A DNA stretch of 64,000 nt from Porpolomopsis calyptriformis (lineage: Eukaryota; Basidiomycota; Agaricomycetes; Agaricales; Hygrophoraceae), in NCBI GenBank assembly GCA_951640195.1, contig OX621164.1, positions 539,098 to 603,097 on the forward strand. The letters are read 5' to 3'. Position 1 is the first letter of the stretch. Each line of letters opens with the position of its first letter. This document shows positions 45,453-57,420 of the stretch, piece by piece. Position numbers and translations under genes: made by a program. The notes beneath the pieces are model-generated. The model saw only the letters and a program-made list of their open reading frames with translations, was not told the origin of the DNA and did no database searches.

Positions 45453-46289
45453 TACACCCACACTAAAAGGAATTTCATCCTGAAATTTGAGATAGTGTTC
45501 AAGAGAGTTGATAGGTGCGGAGGAGGGGAAGGACTAGGATTAGTCCTTGTTGGGAAGGGTTGTCAATAGGGAAATAACATTGACTAGAGAAGGATTATCA
45601 TCATCAGGGATAGTGATAGGGTTCGACAACAAACTGGGGGGAACAATGAGCAGACCTGGGAAAACAGGGGGAGTGGGGAAATCAAGATGGGGAAGTACCT
45701 TTGTGACTTCCTTGTGTTTTACCTCCCAATATTTCACCTGTTCTCTCCAGTGTTTGCTCACTCTTCTTTCCTGATCCAAATCTAACTATTAGTTGTACAA
45801 CTCATCATTCAACCTTGCAATTTCACTCTTGTAGTAATTGACATCCTTCTTTAATGACTTGATGATTTGCTCAGGGGGAATGGGTAGTGTGTTGATTTCC
45901 TCAGGCCACATGGAGAGGCCCAATTTCATGCACAATGATTGTGCTGCCAGAGTTGTCCAGTGAGCTCATCCTCACCATAGGTGGATGAGGTAGAGGTGAG
46001 CAGAGGGGGAGCATGATGAGGGGGTTGTCCTCTAGTAGACATATGAGGAGTGCAAGATGGGTGACCACCAGTAGACTTGCAAGCAGTTTGATGATGAGTT
46101 CATTCGGTGGGCATGGTGATGTCGATTCTGAGGGGAAAGGATGGAGACAAGGGGGATTTTAAAGAACAATTGGAGTTTGAAAAGGTGTGATAAAAGTGAA
46201 AACATAAATGAGGGGAGTTGATACTGTGAAAGAGTGATTAAGTTGCCATTTGAATTGATTATTCATATTCTAGAATTCATTCTTTCACA

Positions 46290-46450
46290 TGAAGGAGGTT
46301 CTTCTTTGGCTCCCAGGTTGCTTCTTCAATAGGATAGCTAACCTATTTAACCAAATATGTGTGACATCAAGTAGACTTGTGATGTTGGAGAATTTGTTTG
46401 ACCTTATATTCTTCTTTCTCTTGAATGATATCCAGAGGTGGGCAGAGATT
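46290..46450 (-). pseudogene. E1 chromodomain remnant
   Basis: The minus strand reads YLVK-stop-VSYPIEEATWEPKKNL, the second half of a chromodomain at an integrase C terminus. The core of pol is missing upstream. Confidence 0.6.
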
Positions 46451-47669
46451 ATCATCCACTTCTTCTGGATGGAGATTAGAGTTAATATTAGTAGGTCTCA
46501 AGAGTGAAATGTGAAAGATGTCGTGAATTTTCCAGGGCTAGGTGATAAGAGACTTTTCCAATTCTTTCCAGAATTTTGAAAGGTCTAGTGTAGAAGGCAA
46601 GAGGGATCTCAAAGGAGATTCCTGATGTTCATCCAAGGGGTATTAGAATATGTGAGGACTGATTCAGTAATCAGGGGGTGGTTGTGGATGTTCCTTGACA
46701 TTGGAACTCTTAATATTACAAGTGGGAAGGTAAGATGTAATGTTGGAAGTATATGTGTGAGTGTATATATAGAGGAGGTGAATAAAGGGACTTCTTTGTA
46801 GGTATGTGTACAAAGGGTAGTTCCTTTGTAAGAGTATGTGAGTTGTTTCAGACTTGAATCAAAGATGTAGAGTTCTTCCTATGGGGGCAACACTCCGACT
46901 TGCATACTACTGAACAGTGTATTACCAGATGCAAAGGTTAGGGTGCCTTTTGTCCAATTGATAGTGGGGTTGTGTCACAAAAGCTATGGGAAGCTGAGGA
47001 TGACCTGTTGTTTTCTTCCTAAGTTGGTGACCTCCAACCATATTCATTCTTGAAAAGATAGATCTGGTGCCTCAATAAACAGGTCTATATCATGTGTGAT
47101 GGGACCTCCTCAGTTCTCAGAACCATCAGCGTTTCATACTAGTATAACCTCATCCAACAGATAGGTTAATATCTCCATTTGATGAATGAAAGCTTCATCA
47201 ATAAAATTCCCTGAGGCACTAGAGTTAACGAGTGCTATGATAGCCACTCGTCAAAGATTGTCAGCACTCATAATCCAGAAGTAGAATTCGAGAGCACCTT
47301 TGCCCTGTTCAAGTATGCCAAGAAAACAAAATCCTTTTATAGATAATAGTACACATACATGGGACACAGCCAAAGTGCTTAGGCTCTCAGCACTTGGCTG
47401 GATTAAAAATCCTTTTACTCTTTTAACACTTGAGCTAGTGCAGCCTGTCTCTCCTTATCCCAATTTGTGATTCCCATTGTTCTTCGCTGTTCTTTTCTCT
47501 TTCTCATCTTCCTCCAGTGCTTCCTCAATCCACGCTTCTGATTCTTCTGTGTCAACCTGATTAATCATTCAGACATTCCATCCTTTGTCTTGACCACAAT
47601 TTCCTCCTTTTCCTCAAGTTAAGGATGTGTCTTCCTGACATGCTGGAACATCATCAGCATAGGGGCTTC

Positions 47670-48825
47670 AACATTTGTTAGCATAGTGTCCTTTCTTGCC
47701 ACAGTTGTAACAGGTGATGGAGGAGTTGTCTCGTTTCATAGTCTTGAGAGAGGCTTCTCTTGATTCTTGTTTGATTGGGGATAATATGGTGGTGGTAGAG
47801 CAGGAAGGGTTTCCTTGGGGATTCGACTTGGCGTTAGACTTCTTTCCTTTTTGATCTTAACTAGTATACAACACTTGTTCAGCTTGCTGCTCCTGGTACT
47901 GTTCTTCAAATTAGGCTGCTTTCATTATTTAGTCTAGCAAAGTTGACAGCATATTGTCCATTGAATAAATCCGCATTCGGATTGGCTGGGGGAGTCCAGA
48001 TTTGTAGAAACAAAGTAGGGCAGCCTCGTTGTAGCCAGTTCTCATTGCTTGTTGCGTGAACCAGAGGTTGTAGTCTTCAATCGTTCCTGTCATCTTCACT
48101 TTCTCTAGCTCAATCCTTGCCCTCACTGCTGGGTTAATTCTTCTGAAAGCTTCTTGAAATTCATCCAAAAATGTTGCATAGTTCCACACATAGTTCCTTG
48201 TTCCATCAACCATTTCAGTGAACAATCATCCCCAAGCCTATGGGTTGCCATCACTAAGATAAGAGAGTAGATAGATAACTTTCTGTTTGTTATTGTAATC
48301 TCTGATTGCAAAGTTAAGACAACATTGGTAGATGAAGTCTTTGAGCTTCTCAGGAGTTCCATCATACTCAGTTGGATTGGCAATCTTGATTTTAGTGGGG
48401 GCTGGTATTATGGGGGGAAGAGTTATCTAAGTAGGTAGTTGAGGTTGAGGTTGGGTGGGAAAGGAGGGTTGGATAGATTGCATTCTTCTTGGGGCATAAA
48501 CAAAAGGATTCCTGGGGGAGAGTCCAGGTCCTTGAAGCACTAATTGTTATCTAGCAGGGGGAGGGGTGATTGGCTCATGTTCTTCTTGTTGACTATTCTT
48601 GAGGGCATTTAGTTCTTCTCAGAGCCTTTTGCTAGTATTGAGTTTGGTGTAATACCAGCTTTGGAATTGCTTGATCTGTCCTCTCAAGTTCTTGAGCTCT
48701 TGAGCCATGTTGAATTCAACAACATCTTCTTCTTCTTCTTCTAGAATAGTGGGGGGAACATTACTAGGTCCAGGTGCAGGAACAGTTTGATTGGCTTCAT
48801 ATTCTTTTTGAGATGTAGACAACAT
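47670..48825 (-). pseudogene. E1 gag
   Basis: N-terminal part 48825-48619 (a Glu run, then MAQELKNLRGQIKQFQSWY), gag core 48225-47929 (YATFLDEFQEAFRRINP, LCFYKSGLPQPIRMRIYS), and a zinc knuckle near 47700 (CYNCGKKGHYANKC-like, read from the minus strand). Stops break the frame. Confidence 0.65.
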
Positions 48826-48970
48826 TGAGGGGGAAAGGGGGATGATAGATTGTGCAGGGGTTTGGAATACTATGGGTTTAAATGGAGTATCTGAATCTGG
48901 AGATGAGAAAATTGACCATAATAAGTCTTCAGCAGGATCCAGAGTGGAAATGGTTTGGTGTGAAAGAAGG

Positions 48971-48982
48971 AAGTTTGATTCT
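48971..48982 (-). other. E1 primer-binding site, self-priming type
   Basis: On the minus strand the LTR is followed by AGAATCAAACTT. The LTR segment at the predicted RNA start (49074-49084) is complementary with one mismatch; the other LTR has GAATCGAACTT there. Confidence 0.5.
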
Positions 48983-49351
48983 TGTTATGATTCGGTAGTC
49001 GAAGGTTTTACTTCTCGCATTAGAGGGGCTGATAAGGAATAGGAATTCAACTAAAGAGTGGGGAGCTAACTAGGAATTGAACTTAATCTACTGACTAGAG
49101 GTCAAGCTTTATATACTAACTACCCGAGTTGCCATGAGTTAGTCATAAGGATGATTACAAAGTGGAATTCAGAATGTAACAAGTGAAGAGTCATGAAAAG
49201 AATAAAGGAAATGGAATGTGACTTGTGAAGAGTTAGAACAAAGGTACATGTGATCAGTCTCTATATATAAAATGGTAAAATGGAAGGATAAACAGATAAG
49301 AGACTAATCAAGTATAACTAAAGAAAAAGGAAAAGAGTATGTCCATGACAG
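48983..49351 (-). repeat. E1 5' LTR
   Basis: 369 bp copy of 45085-45452. Contains the predicted minus-strand promoter (TATATAAAG at 49107-49115 on the minus strand). Confidence 0.85.
49107..49115 (-). promoter_or_regulatory. TATA box of E1
   Basis: TATATAAAG on the minus strand, about 31 nt before the predicted RNA start near 49084. Confidence 0.5.
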
Positions 49352-49356
49352 ATACA

Positions 49357-49604
49357 GACAAGAAGCTTTGACAAATATATATAAAGATAGACTCAACCCC
49401 TCCCTTTTATAACAGATCTACCTCTCAGATTGTCAGCTAACCACCCTCTTCAAATGGCAGTCCCATGCTACTGAACTTAACAGATAACATTAAGAATTTC
49501 TGGCTAGAACATCTTCTAAGCCCCAGACTTGCAATACTCACATCACTAACACCCCCTACCAACAAGGCCCACATGCTAGTCCCTCCACCCAATCCAACCC
49601 TGCT
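49357..49604 (+). pseudogene. E0 gag, part 2
   Basis: Continues part 1 in phase (RQEALTNIYKDRLNPSLL, then QIYLSDCQLTTLFKW). Three TAA stops. Interrupted by E2 at 49605. Confidence 0.65.
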
Positions 49605-49972
49605 TGTTATGTCGGCAGTCGGAATCTCAGGTCGCTTCAACGAGGGATAACGAAGAGCTCAGCGCATAAACTGAGGGTGGCAACGTTGAAGGATCAAACT
49701 AGGGAGATACAAGCGTTCTGTGCACTACTTATATCTACCTGGGCCTGGGCCGTGATTGTGATAACCACAGCGACGATCCATGGAACGGCTGACTAATACG
49801 CAGCTACTGCGGAGCACGCCTTTATCAGCCAATGGCATTATCGCCTCCAATCTATGAGGAGATAAGATAAAAGATTAGATAAGAAGAGATAAGATAAGAT
49901 CGAATCGAAGATAAGATTAGATAAGACGAAAAAGGAAAGTTGTTGGGACGACAAAATGAAGTGACCGTAACA
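49605..49972 (-). repeat. E2 3' LTR
   Basis: Begins TGTTATGTCGGCAG and ends TAACA; partner of 56488-56855. Its inner part is rich in GATAAGAT-like repeats. Confidence 0.9.
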
Positions 49973-50005
49973 TCACCCTCTCTTCAAATTCGCGTCCGCG
50001 CGACG

Positions 50006-53000
50006 TTAGAACAGGCATTGGAGATGTCTTGAACAGTCTCGCAACAACCACCGAGGCGCATAACAGGGAGAGGTCGGGAGATGGTATTGGTACCGTCGAC
50101 GAATTTCTAGAGCGGACAAGGGAGAGACCAGTTGGTACATCTGGAGCATTTGACCTTGGCCGTTCAGCCGTAGAACAGCAGTTACAGCATTGACAGGACT
50201 GGACTCGTAGATCCATGCCCGACGAGCGGATGAAGGTAGATGGGGGAGGAAGATGGAACCATCGAAGTTGCGTTCGAGTAATCGGTCGACTTCTGTTGGG
50301 TGGAGCGGGATGAGAACGTCGATGTTATCATTGACCTTGGGCGGCTTATAGTCCTCGCTGGTAGAGTCCGTGATCGGATCGTAGAGACGTTCATCAATCC
50401 CGAAGAAATCGTCCATGCGGATGACACGTAATCGGAGTCGAGGAGCTGGTCGATCAGAGTGGAGAGTGTGGAACTCATCAACTAATTCTTGAGCATTCCT
50501 GATGTTTGATTTGGGTTCCCAGGTATTTTCCTCACTGGTGTAGCCCTCCCAGTGTACCAGGTATTGAAGCTTTCCTCGTCGCAGATGAGAATCCAGAATT
50601 TCATCAACGACGTATTCGGAGTTGCCTTCCAGTTGGATAGGGGGAGGAGGGGCGGGTTTTTTCTGATTGGGAAATGAAGGGGAGCGATAGGGGGAGAGGT
50701 AGGATTCATTGAAGACTGGGTGGAGTCCTAGCCATTCATGGGGGAGATCGAGTTTGTAGGCAGAGTGACTAACCTTTTCGATGACCTTGAAGGGACCGAA
50801 GTGTTTGTTGTTGAGCTTCTTCATTGGCCGTTTGGTCTTGATGTTGGTGGCAGCCAACCATACTTTATCTCCTGGTGAATATTCTTGTGTGGTTCAGACA
50901 TGTTTATCGTGGGCAGTCTTCATGGTCTCATTTGCTCTCTTGAGGGCGGATTCGGCTTCTTGGTGGACGTTTTTCATTCGATCAGCGAATTGAGTCGCAG
51001 ATTCGTTTCAGACTTCTCTTGCGGTGTCGTTTCCCTTCCAGGGGTTCTGACCATAGTTAACGTAGAAGGGGGTTTGTCGTGTAGCTGTGTGGACAGAGTT
51101 GTTGTACGAGAACTCGGCCAGTGCGAGCCATTCCTTCCAGTTGTCCTGACGATGGTTGACGAAAACTTGAAGGTACTGTTTGAGCGTCTGATTCATTCAT
51201 TTGGATTGACCATCAGTCTGGGGGTGATAGGCGGTGGAAACATTCTGGGAGGTGCCCAGAAGGCGGAAAAGATCAGTCATGAACTTAGAAACGAATCGTG
51301 GATCTCGATCATGAATGATGCGTCGAGGGATGCTGTGGTCTCAGATGACACGATCCTGAATGATCTTGGTGAATCCTTTGGAGTTCAACTCGATGTGGGT
51401 GGCTTCGAATTTGACAGCCTTCAAGAAGTGATTGATGATCGTGAGGATCGCGTTGTAGCCCTGGCACTTGGGTATAGGGCCAACAAGATCAACTGTAATT
51501 GTATCCCAGGGTTGAGGAGGAGGATTGAAGGGGTGTAACGGGGTCTTCACGGGCAATCGGGATGCCTTGGTGCGTTGGCATGTCTCACAACCACAAACGT
51601 AAGTTTCGACATCTCTCCTGATAGTGGGCCACCAGTAGTCGCGACATATGGCTTCGGAGGTCTTGAAAGAGCCATAATGTCCGGAGAGAGGGCTATCGTG
51701 GTGTTGAGCGATGATTTCACCACGGAGTGAGGTATCCTTTGAGATGTAGGTCCAGTCCAAGAAGGTCTTGATACCATCGTCTCGGGTTTTCCAATCGGTT
51801 TTTTGTTTTTCCTGAAGGAGCGTGACTTGTTTTTCAGAGTTTCGGTATGAATTCCGAATGCGAGAGTGGAAATTAGTGGGTTCAATCTCATGTTGAACCT
51901 GTCGGAGATCTACAATAGGGTGGTCCGAGGCAGGAAAGAGATTAGGTGGGAGTAAAATAACGTCGTCATTGTCATTCACCCCCCTCTCAAAACCTGGTCA
52001 TCTCGACAGGATATCGGCCTTGGAATTGGCCCTGCCGGCGACATGGTGAAGAGTGAAGTGATAGTCTTGAAGCTCCGTGAGCCACCTAGCTTGGTGCCTG
52101 TTTAGCTTCTGAGGCAACTTGAAATACTGGAGGTTGGCGTGATCCGTCCAAACCTCAAAGATTTGCTTGGCTGACAGTAACCATTTGCAGAACTCCTGGA
52201 GCGCGGTCATTATTGCGAGCAGCTCACAGTTGTAAATCTGGTAATTCCATTCCGTGGGGGTAAAAGCCTTTGAGATGTAGGCAATGGGCTTCCAAACATT
52301 ATCTTGTTTTTGTGATAATATAGCGCCCAACGCATAGTCTGAAGCATCAGTTTCTACACAGAGTAAGTCGTCATCGTTGGCGATAGAAAGAACGGGAGAA
52401 GTGGTAATGATCATTTTCAGGGCGTCGAAGGCGTCCTGGCATTCAGTGGTCCAGTCGAAAGGAGTGTTTCCAGTTAACGTATTGAGAGGTCGAGCAATCC
52501 CAGCAAAATGATGGATGAATCGACGGTAAAAGTTGCAGAATCCAAGGAAAGCTTGGACATCTCGCTTGCACTCGGGGGTGGGCCAATCGGTGATTCCCTG
52601 AACCTTGACAGGGTCCATTTTGATGTGGCCTTCTGACACAATGACACCGAGGTATTCCACTTGACGTTGGTCGAAGTCACACTTCTCTGGTTTGAGGTAG
52701 AGTTTATGTTCTCGAAGTGTGGTCATAACTTCATAAACATGTTGATGGTGTGTTTCGAGGTCCTTGTCGAAGATAAGGATATCGTCAATGTAGACTAAGA
52801 CATGTCCTTCAACGATTTGGACGTGGGAGATGTCGTTCATCATGTTTTGGAATGTCGCGGGCGAGTTAGTGAGACCGAAGAACATGACAAGGGGTTCGAA
52901 TAGGCCGCGGTTGGTTCGGAATGCAGCCTTGTGTTCATCTCCTTCCTTGATCCGTATGTTGTTGTATCCCCATCGAATGTCCAGCTTGGTAAAATAGCGA

Positions 53001-54034
53001 GTGTTCTGTAGGGTGTCAATCAACTCGTTGATCAGAGGGAGGGGATACCTGTTCTTAACAGTCAGGTCGTTGAGCTTTCTGTAGTCCTGGACAGGATGTA
53101 GTCAACCATCTTTCTTCTTGATGAAGAAGAACGGGGAGGCGATAGGGGAGATTGATTTCCGAATTCGTCCAGTGGGGAGGTTCTCTTCCAAGAACTCATC
53201 CAATTGAGCACGTTCATCCACGGAGAGTGGGTAAACCTTGCAGTCGAGTTTCTCTTCAGTTCTGGGGAGAAGTTCGATTGCGTGGTCCCAGGGACGGCTT
53301 GGGGGGAGTTCGTCGAAGTCTTCCTTGGTGAAGACATCTTGGAATTCATGGAGATATTCGGGTACAATTTCCTTCCAGGTGTGGTCCTTCTTCTGGGCTT
53401 CCCAAGCCTTGATCGCAAGATCCTGTGACTTTGTTCCCATCAGACGAATCTGGATGGCGGGGTTAAAATCAACCATGAGCAGTTAATCGCCATCCTCAAG
53501 AGTGAGTTCGTTGGTGTTGATGGAGTCAGGGAGGGGGGAAGGGTGACAGTCCGGGGGGCATCGATCGAGAACAAGGGAGTTGGCCTTCCAATCAATGGAG
53601 GGGTTGTGAATCTTCAACCAGTCATGACCGAGGAAAATCTGGGATTTGCTGAGGTTCGTGATACTGAAGTTAATCCGTTCGACATGGGTGTCGACCTTGA
53701 GCTCAAGTGTGACCATTTCGGAGATGGGTCCCTCTGAGTTGGGTTGTCCATTGGCATTGTGTACCGGAATGGGTCGAGTGAGTTTGGTAGTGTGAAGGTC
53801 GTTTTCGCGAATGTACTTGATGTCAATACACGAACCTTCGCAGCCACTGTTGACAAGAGCAGTTGCGATATGTTCAGCACGATTGTCCAAGGTGGTGATG
53901 ACGGTCTTGAGGGTCAATTGATTCCTGGAGCCTGAGCCACGTACGAACACATGAGGTTCCTTGAGTTCGTGGAGGGCTTGAATGGCGTTCTCCGTTGAGA
54001 GGGCATTGATCTGATCAATCATGGTTTGAGTCAT
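50006..54034 (-). pseudogene. E2 pol (protease, RT, RNase H, integrase, chromodomain)
   Basis: Protease at 53483-54034 has ALVNSG where DSG is expected. RT at 51998-53476 includes VQDYRKLN and the YIDDILIF active site. RNase H begins ETDASDYALGA. Integrase includes the zinc-binding H...H...CETC region, then VDLVGPIP and NNSVHTATRQTPF. The chromodomain at about 50450-50620 reads YVVDEILDSHLRRGKLQYL, then VHWEGY and NTWEP. Stops are mainly TGA at sites where Arg CGA is likely (for example LSR-stop-PGFE), plus one TAA and one TAG. No frame shifts are needed in most of pol. Confidence 0.85.
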
Positions 54035-54405
54035 CTCCAGCGATCGGGTGGGGTGAGACTATTTTGAAAGAATTGGGATTGCGCAATTAGCTTGTTCCTT
54101 AATAGCGTTAACAATTTCTAAGGGAGAAGAAAGAGAGTCGATGTCGATTGAATCGACAGAAAGGAGAGACGATGATTCGGGAATAGGGAAGTCAGGGGAT
54201 TCGGGGCACTCAGTGCTTTCTTCTGGCATAGACAGTGGAGGACAAATTTCATTGACGGGCTTATTGGTATCTAGTATTGTACATGCCGTCATAGTAGTAC
54301 AAAGAATGGAAAGGGGGGAAGAGGTAACAAATGGGGTGTCCGATACTGTCTGTTCACAATGCCAGAGTAGGCATGATTCCGTCGAATAGAGTGAGCGCAT
54401 CTCTA

Positions 54406-56290
54406 TCAACCATTGCCAAAATCCTGTTCGTCATTGTCGGGGGCGGGCTCGGTGGAGTTGTGTTCCTCTGCGGAAAGGAAGTTCATCAACTCGGCAATCT
54501 CGTCGATGGTCAGCTCATGCTGGAGAGCGTGGACATTGACCTTCTTGAGTTCTTGTGGACATTCCCGACGGAAATGTCCTGTTTGACCACAGTTGTAGCA
54601 CCTGTTGGTTTGGCGCATCTTGCTCAGGTCCATCGGCAGACCCTGTCCTCTGTGGATAGTGCCAGACGGCACTTGCTTGTCCTGGGGGAGAGGAGCGTGG
54701 AATCGTGGAGCGGAGGGGCGAAAGGCCAGGTGAGAAGGAGGGGCAGACGGACGTTGGCGGTGTTCCTGATCGTGGAAACATTCTAGCAGCTGTCCAATAG
54801 CCACGACCTTGTTGTGGTACTTGGGGTATGTGGTGGGGAGCGGGGGCGACATGTAAATCTGATGAATAATGCCTTGGTTGACATTTTTCTCAAGGATCCG
54901 GATGCATTCTTTATCCTGGCCGATGAGGCCAGCTTGGCGGAACAAGAGTTCCAACTTGACAAAATAGTCTATAATACCTAAACGTCCTTGCGAAAAGTGT
55001 TCGACTTCCTCATGGGCGCGTTGCTCTGTGGCATGGTCGGTGAAAACAACATCTAAAACATCTACGAAATCCTTCCAGGGGCCGAGGGGGAGGAGATTGC
55101 CAGTGACGGGGTCTGTTCGGCCAAAGAAAGTGTCTACGTACTGTTGGGCCCATTCGGCGGCGATGCCTTCTTTCATGTACGACAAGGTGACAAGAATCAT
55201 CTTCTCAGGGTCTGTGACTTCGCTGCCGCGAAGGAAGATGAGGACCTGGCGAAACCAGTTCTTGCAGAGTTTCTTGTTGCCATTGAAGACATCAGGTTGG
55301 GCGAGTTTGATTGTCTTTGATACTGAAGCCATGGGAGCTGTTGGTTGCGTGGGGGGAAGTGGGTTTGGATTCGAAGGTGGTGGGGGAGACGAAGAAGGGG
55401 AAGGAACCGGAGAGGAATGAAGGGAAGGATTCTGTTCAGGGGAGGGAGAGGACTCCTTTGGTGGAGGAGAGTCTTTCAGTTTCTGGGGGGTTTCCGGAAG
55501 TGGTCGTTGCGGGGTGGCAGAAGTGGTCACCTTCAAGGGAGAAGGAGAAGACGATGAGCGAGATAAGGGTTGGGGCGGTGTTCGGAGAAAACGGGGACGT
55601 CCAAACACATAGGGTGAGGGTGTATCCGTGGGTCGCGGAGAAGGGGCAGGGAGAGTGGTGGGGCCAAGAAGGAGAAGACGGAGGGAGTCGAGGGGTCAAG
55701 GATCTGAGACGATAAGGGTGAGAATACCCCTTCAGATGTGTCGATGGCGTCCTGGAACTCTAATTCGTCGTCTGTGAGCCCGTAGCTTGGTCGATGGGAA
55801 CCTGCACGGGGAGGCGTGGTCGCAGGTTATCTTGGACGTGGATCTCTCGGATGCGAGAAGATCTGCGACGATAGAAAACACGGATAGAGGAGGTGAGGAA
55901 GTTTGCAACGAGAACTGGGGAACGATAGACTCTGATTCGAACGCGATTGAACGTTCGCAGTTCGATTTCGACAAAGGGGTCTAAACCGTCGTCTGAAGAA
56001 TCCGGAGGGGAGGGGGCAGTATGATAAGAGTCCAAAGAGAAAGAAGAATGAGACGAGGCAGGGGAAAGGTTGGCGGAAATGGGAGGAGTGATGTCGAAGG
56101 CGAGGTGGGAAAACTCAAGCGCAAGAGCTTCAAGTTGTTCTCGTTCGACGTCTAATGCGTCGATGGCCTGTTGTTCCGAGTAGCTAATAAGCTGACTGGA
56201 CGAGGCCTGAGGGGATTGGTGTGGTGGGGAATAGGACGGGGGCGGAGTGGAGGAAGAATGATCCAGGGTGGTGATCACTCTTGATACCAT
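54406..56290 (-). pseudogene. E2 gag
   Basis: A 176-residue N-terminal ORF (55760-56290) and a 400-residue ORF (54406-55608) are separated by a stretch with stops and a frame change. The second has a Ser/Pro-rich start, the gag core (LCKNWFRQVLIFLRG, HFSQGRLGIIDYFVKLELL) and the zinc knuckle CYNCGQTGHFRREC. One stop between the ORFs fits a CGA to TGA change. Confidence 0.75.
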
Positions 56291-56474
56291 GCGAGGATGT
56301 GCCTAAGCGTCTCTCGTGGTTCTCAAGGTGAGAGAGGATGGGTTGGTCGGGGGAGCCTAGTCGGGATTCCGGGGAGGCAACAGTGACAGCATTGTCTGGT
56401 AACCCAAAACAATGTGGTCAGTGTCAGACGAATCTTGACTAGCGGCTGTTGCGAAGAGAAGCAAGGTGAGGAGG

Positions 56475-56487
56475 AGTTTGATCCTTC
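56475..56487 (-). other. E2 primer-binding site, self-priming type
   Basis: The 13 nt right after the 5' LTR (minus strand GAAGGATCAAACT) are a perfect complement of 56571-56583, the predicted first bases of the RNA, about 95 nt away. This is the Tf1-type arrangement rather than tRNA priming. Confidence 0.6.
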
Positions 56488-56855
56488 TGTTATGTCGGCA
56501 GTCGGAATCTCAGGTTGCTTCAACGAGGGATAACGAAGAGCTCAGTGCATAAACTGAGGGTGGCAACGTTGAAGGATCAAACTAGGGAGATACAAGCGTT
56601 CTGTGCACTACTTATATCTACCTAGGCCTGGGCCGTGATTGTGATAACCATGGCGACAATCCATGGAATGGCTAACTAATGCGCAGCTACTGCGGAGCAC
56701 GCCTTCATCAGCCAATGGCATTATCGCCTCCAATCTATGAGGAGATAAGATAAAAGATTAGATAAGAAGAGATAAGATAAGATCGAATCGAAGATAAGAT
56801 TAGATAAGATGAAAAAGGAAAGTTGTTGGGACGACAAAATGAAGTGACTGTAACA
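56488..56855 (-). repeat. E2 5' LTR
   Basis: Partner of 49605-49972. It carries the minus-strand TATA (GATATAAG at 56611-56618) and the predicted RNA start near 56583. Confidence 0.9.
56611..56618 (-). promoter_or_regulatory. TATA box of E2
   Basis: GATATAAG on the minus strand, about 30 nt before the RNA start predicted from the primer-binding complement. Confidence 0.5.
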
Positions 56856-56860
56856 CTGCT

Positions 56861-57059
56861 GCCCCTAGAATCAAATAAGAAGAGAAGCCTGCTTCACTAG
56901 GAGGGATTCCCAAAGGAGCATGTTTCAACTGTGGATGATTTAGCCACTTTGCTAGCTCTTGTCCCAATACTCCTAGGATAAGTACTTCTGGTTCTGGAAG
57001 CTGCTCCTACACCCTAGCAGCTAGAAGCTATAGAGGAAACATCAGGAAAACCTGAATTT
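56861..57059 (+). pseudogene. E0 gag, part 3, with zinc knuckle
   Basis: Continues part 2 in phase. It contains CFNCG-stop-FSHFASSC, a CX2CX4HX4C knuckle with one codon now TGA. After GNIRKT the frame stops and the DNA changes to CTTGA-rich repeat. Confidence 0.65.
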
Positions 57060-57060
57060 A

Positions 57061-57420
57061 CTTGAGGCTACTTGAAGTTGCTTAAAGCTTGCTCAATCAC
57101 TATTTCAAACAAGTTCAAGCAACATTCTTTCAAGTAAAATTGAACTTGAAATAAGTAAAAATTGAACTTAAATTTAGTAGGTCCCTATGCTTGAAACTTT
57201 CTTAAGTACTTAAATACTTGACTTAAGCTTATTAAATGAGTAAATTATAATTCTACTTAAGCATACTTGAGTGTACTTGAGCATATATAAGTATGCTTGA
57301 GCATATATAAGTGTGCTTGAGCATATGTAAGTGTGCTTGAGTATACTTGAGTGTACTTGAGTGTACTTAATTACTTAATTGCTTAATTACTTAATTACTT
57401 AATATTACATAATCCTACAT
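57061..57420. repeat. CTTGA-rich array, left
   Basis: Irregular repeats of CTTGAAGTTGCTTAAAGC type, then units of about 20 bp such as AGTGTGCTTGAGCATATATA. The first part (GGCTACTTGAAGTTGCTTAA) is related in inverted orientation to 63820-63890, so it may be one end of a large element. Confidence 0.6.

Larger units (their letters stand above)
45085..49351 (-). mobile_element. Ty3-type chromodomain element E1, internally deleted
   Basis: LTRs at 45085-45452 and 48983-49351, target duplication GATAC at 45080-45084 and 49352-49356. Read on the minus strand the order is gag (48825 to about 47670, with zinc knuckle), a protease-like stretch (about 47250, ALVNSSASGNFID) and a chromodomain remnant (about 46450-46290). 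Reverse transcriptase, RNase H and integrase cores were not found, so the element could only move with outside help. It is inserted in the gag of E0. Confidence 0.82.
49605..56855 (-). mobile_element. Ty3-type chromodomain element E2 (near full length)
   Basis: LTRs of 368 bp at 49605-49972 and 56488-56855, target duplication CTGCT at 49600-49604 and 56856-56860. Gag and pol lie on the minus strand with protease, reverse transcriptase, RNase H, integrase and chromodomain in the Ty3 order. The LTRs differ at about a dozen sites by eye, all transitions. Several pol stops make it inactive. It is inserted in the gag of E0. Confidence 0.9.
43648..57060 (+). mobile_element. Old Ty3-type element E0 (5' LTR plus gag), broken by nested insertions
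   Basis: 5' LTR (43648-44106), leader, then a gag frame in three pieces (44287-45084, 49357-49604 and 56861-57059). The pieces join in phase once E1, E2 and one copy of each target duplication are ignored. No pol or 3' LTR is seen before the unrelated CTTGA-rich DNA that begins at about 57060, so the element is truncated or interrupted there. Many in-frame stops show that it is dead. Confidence 0.75.
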
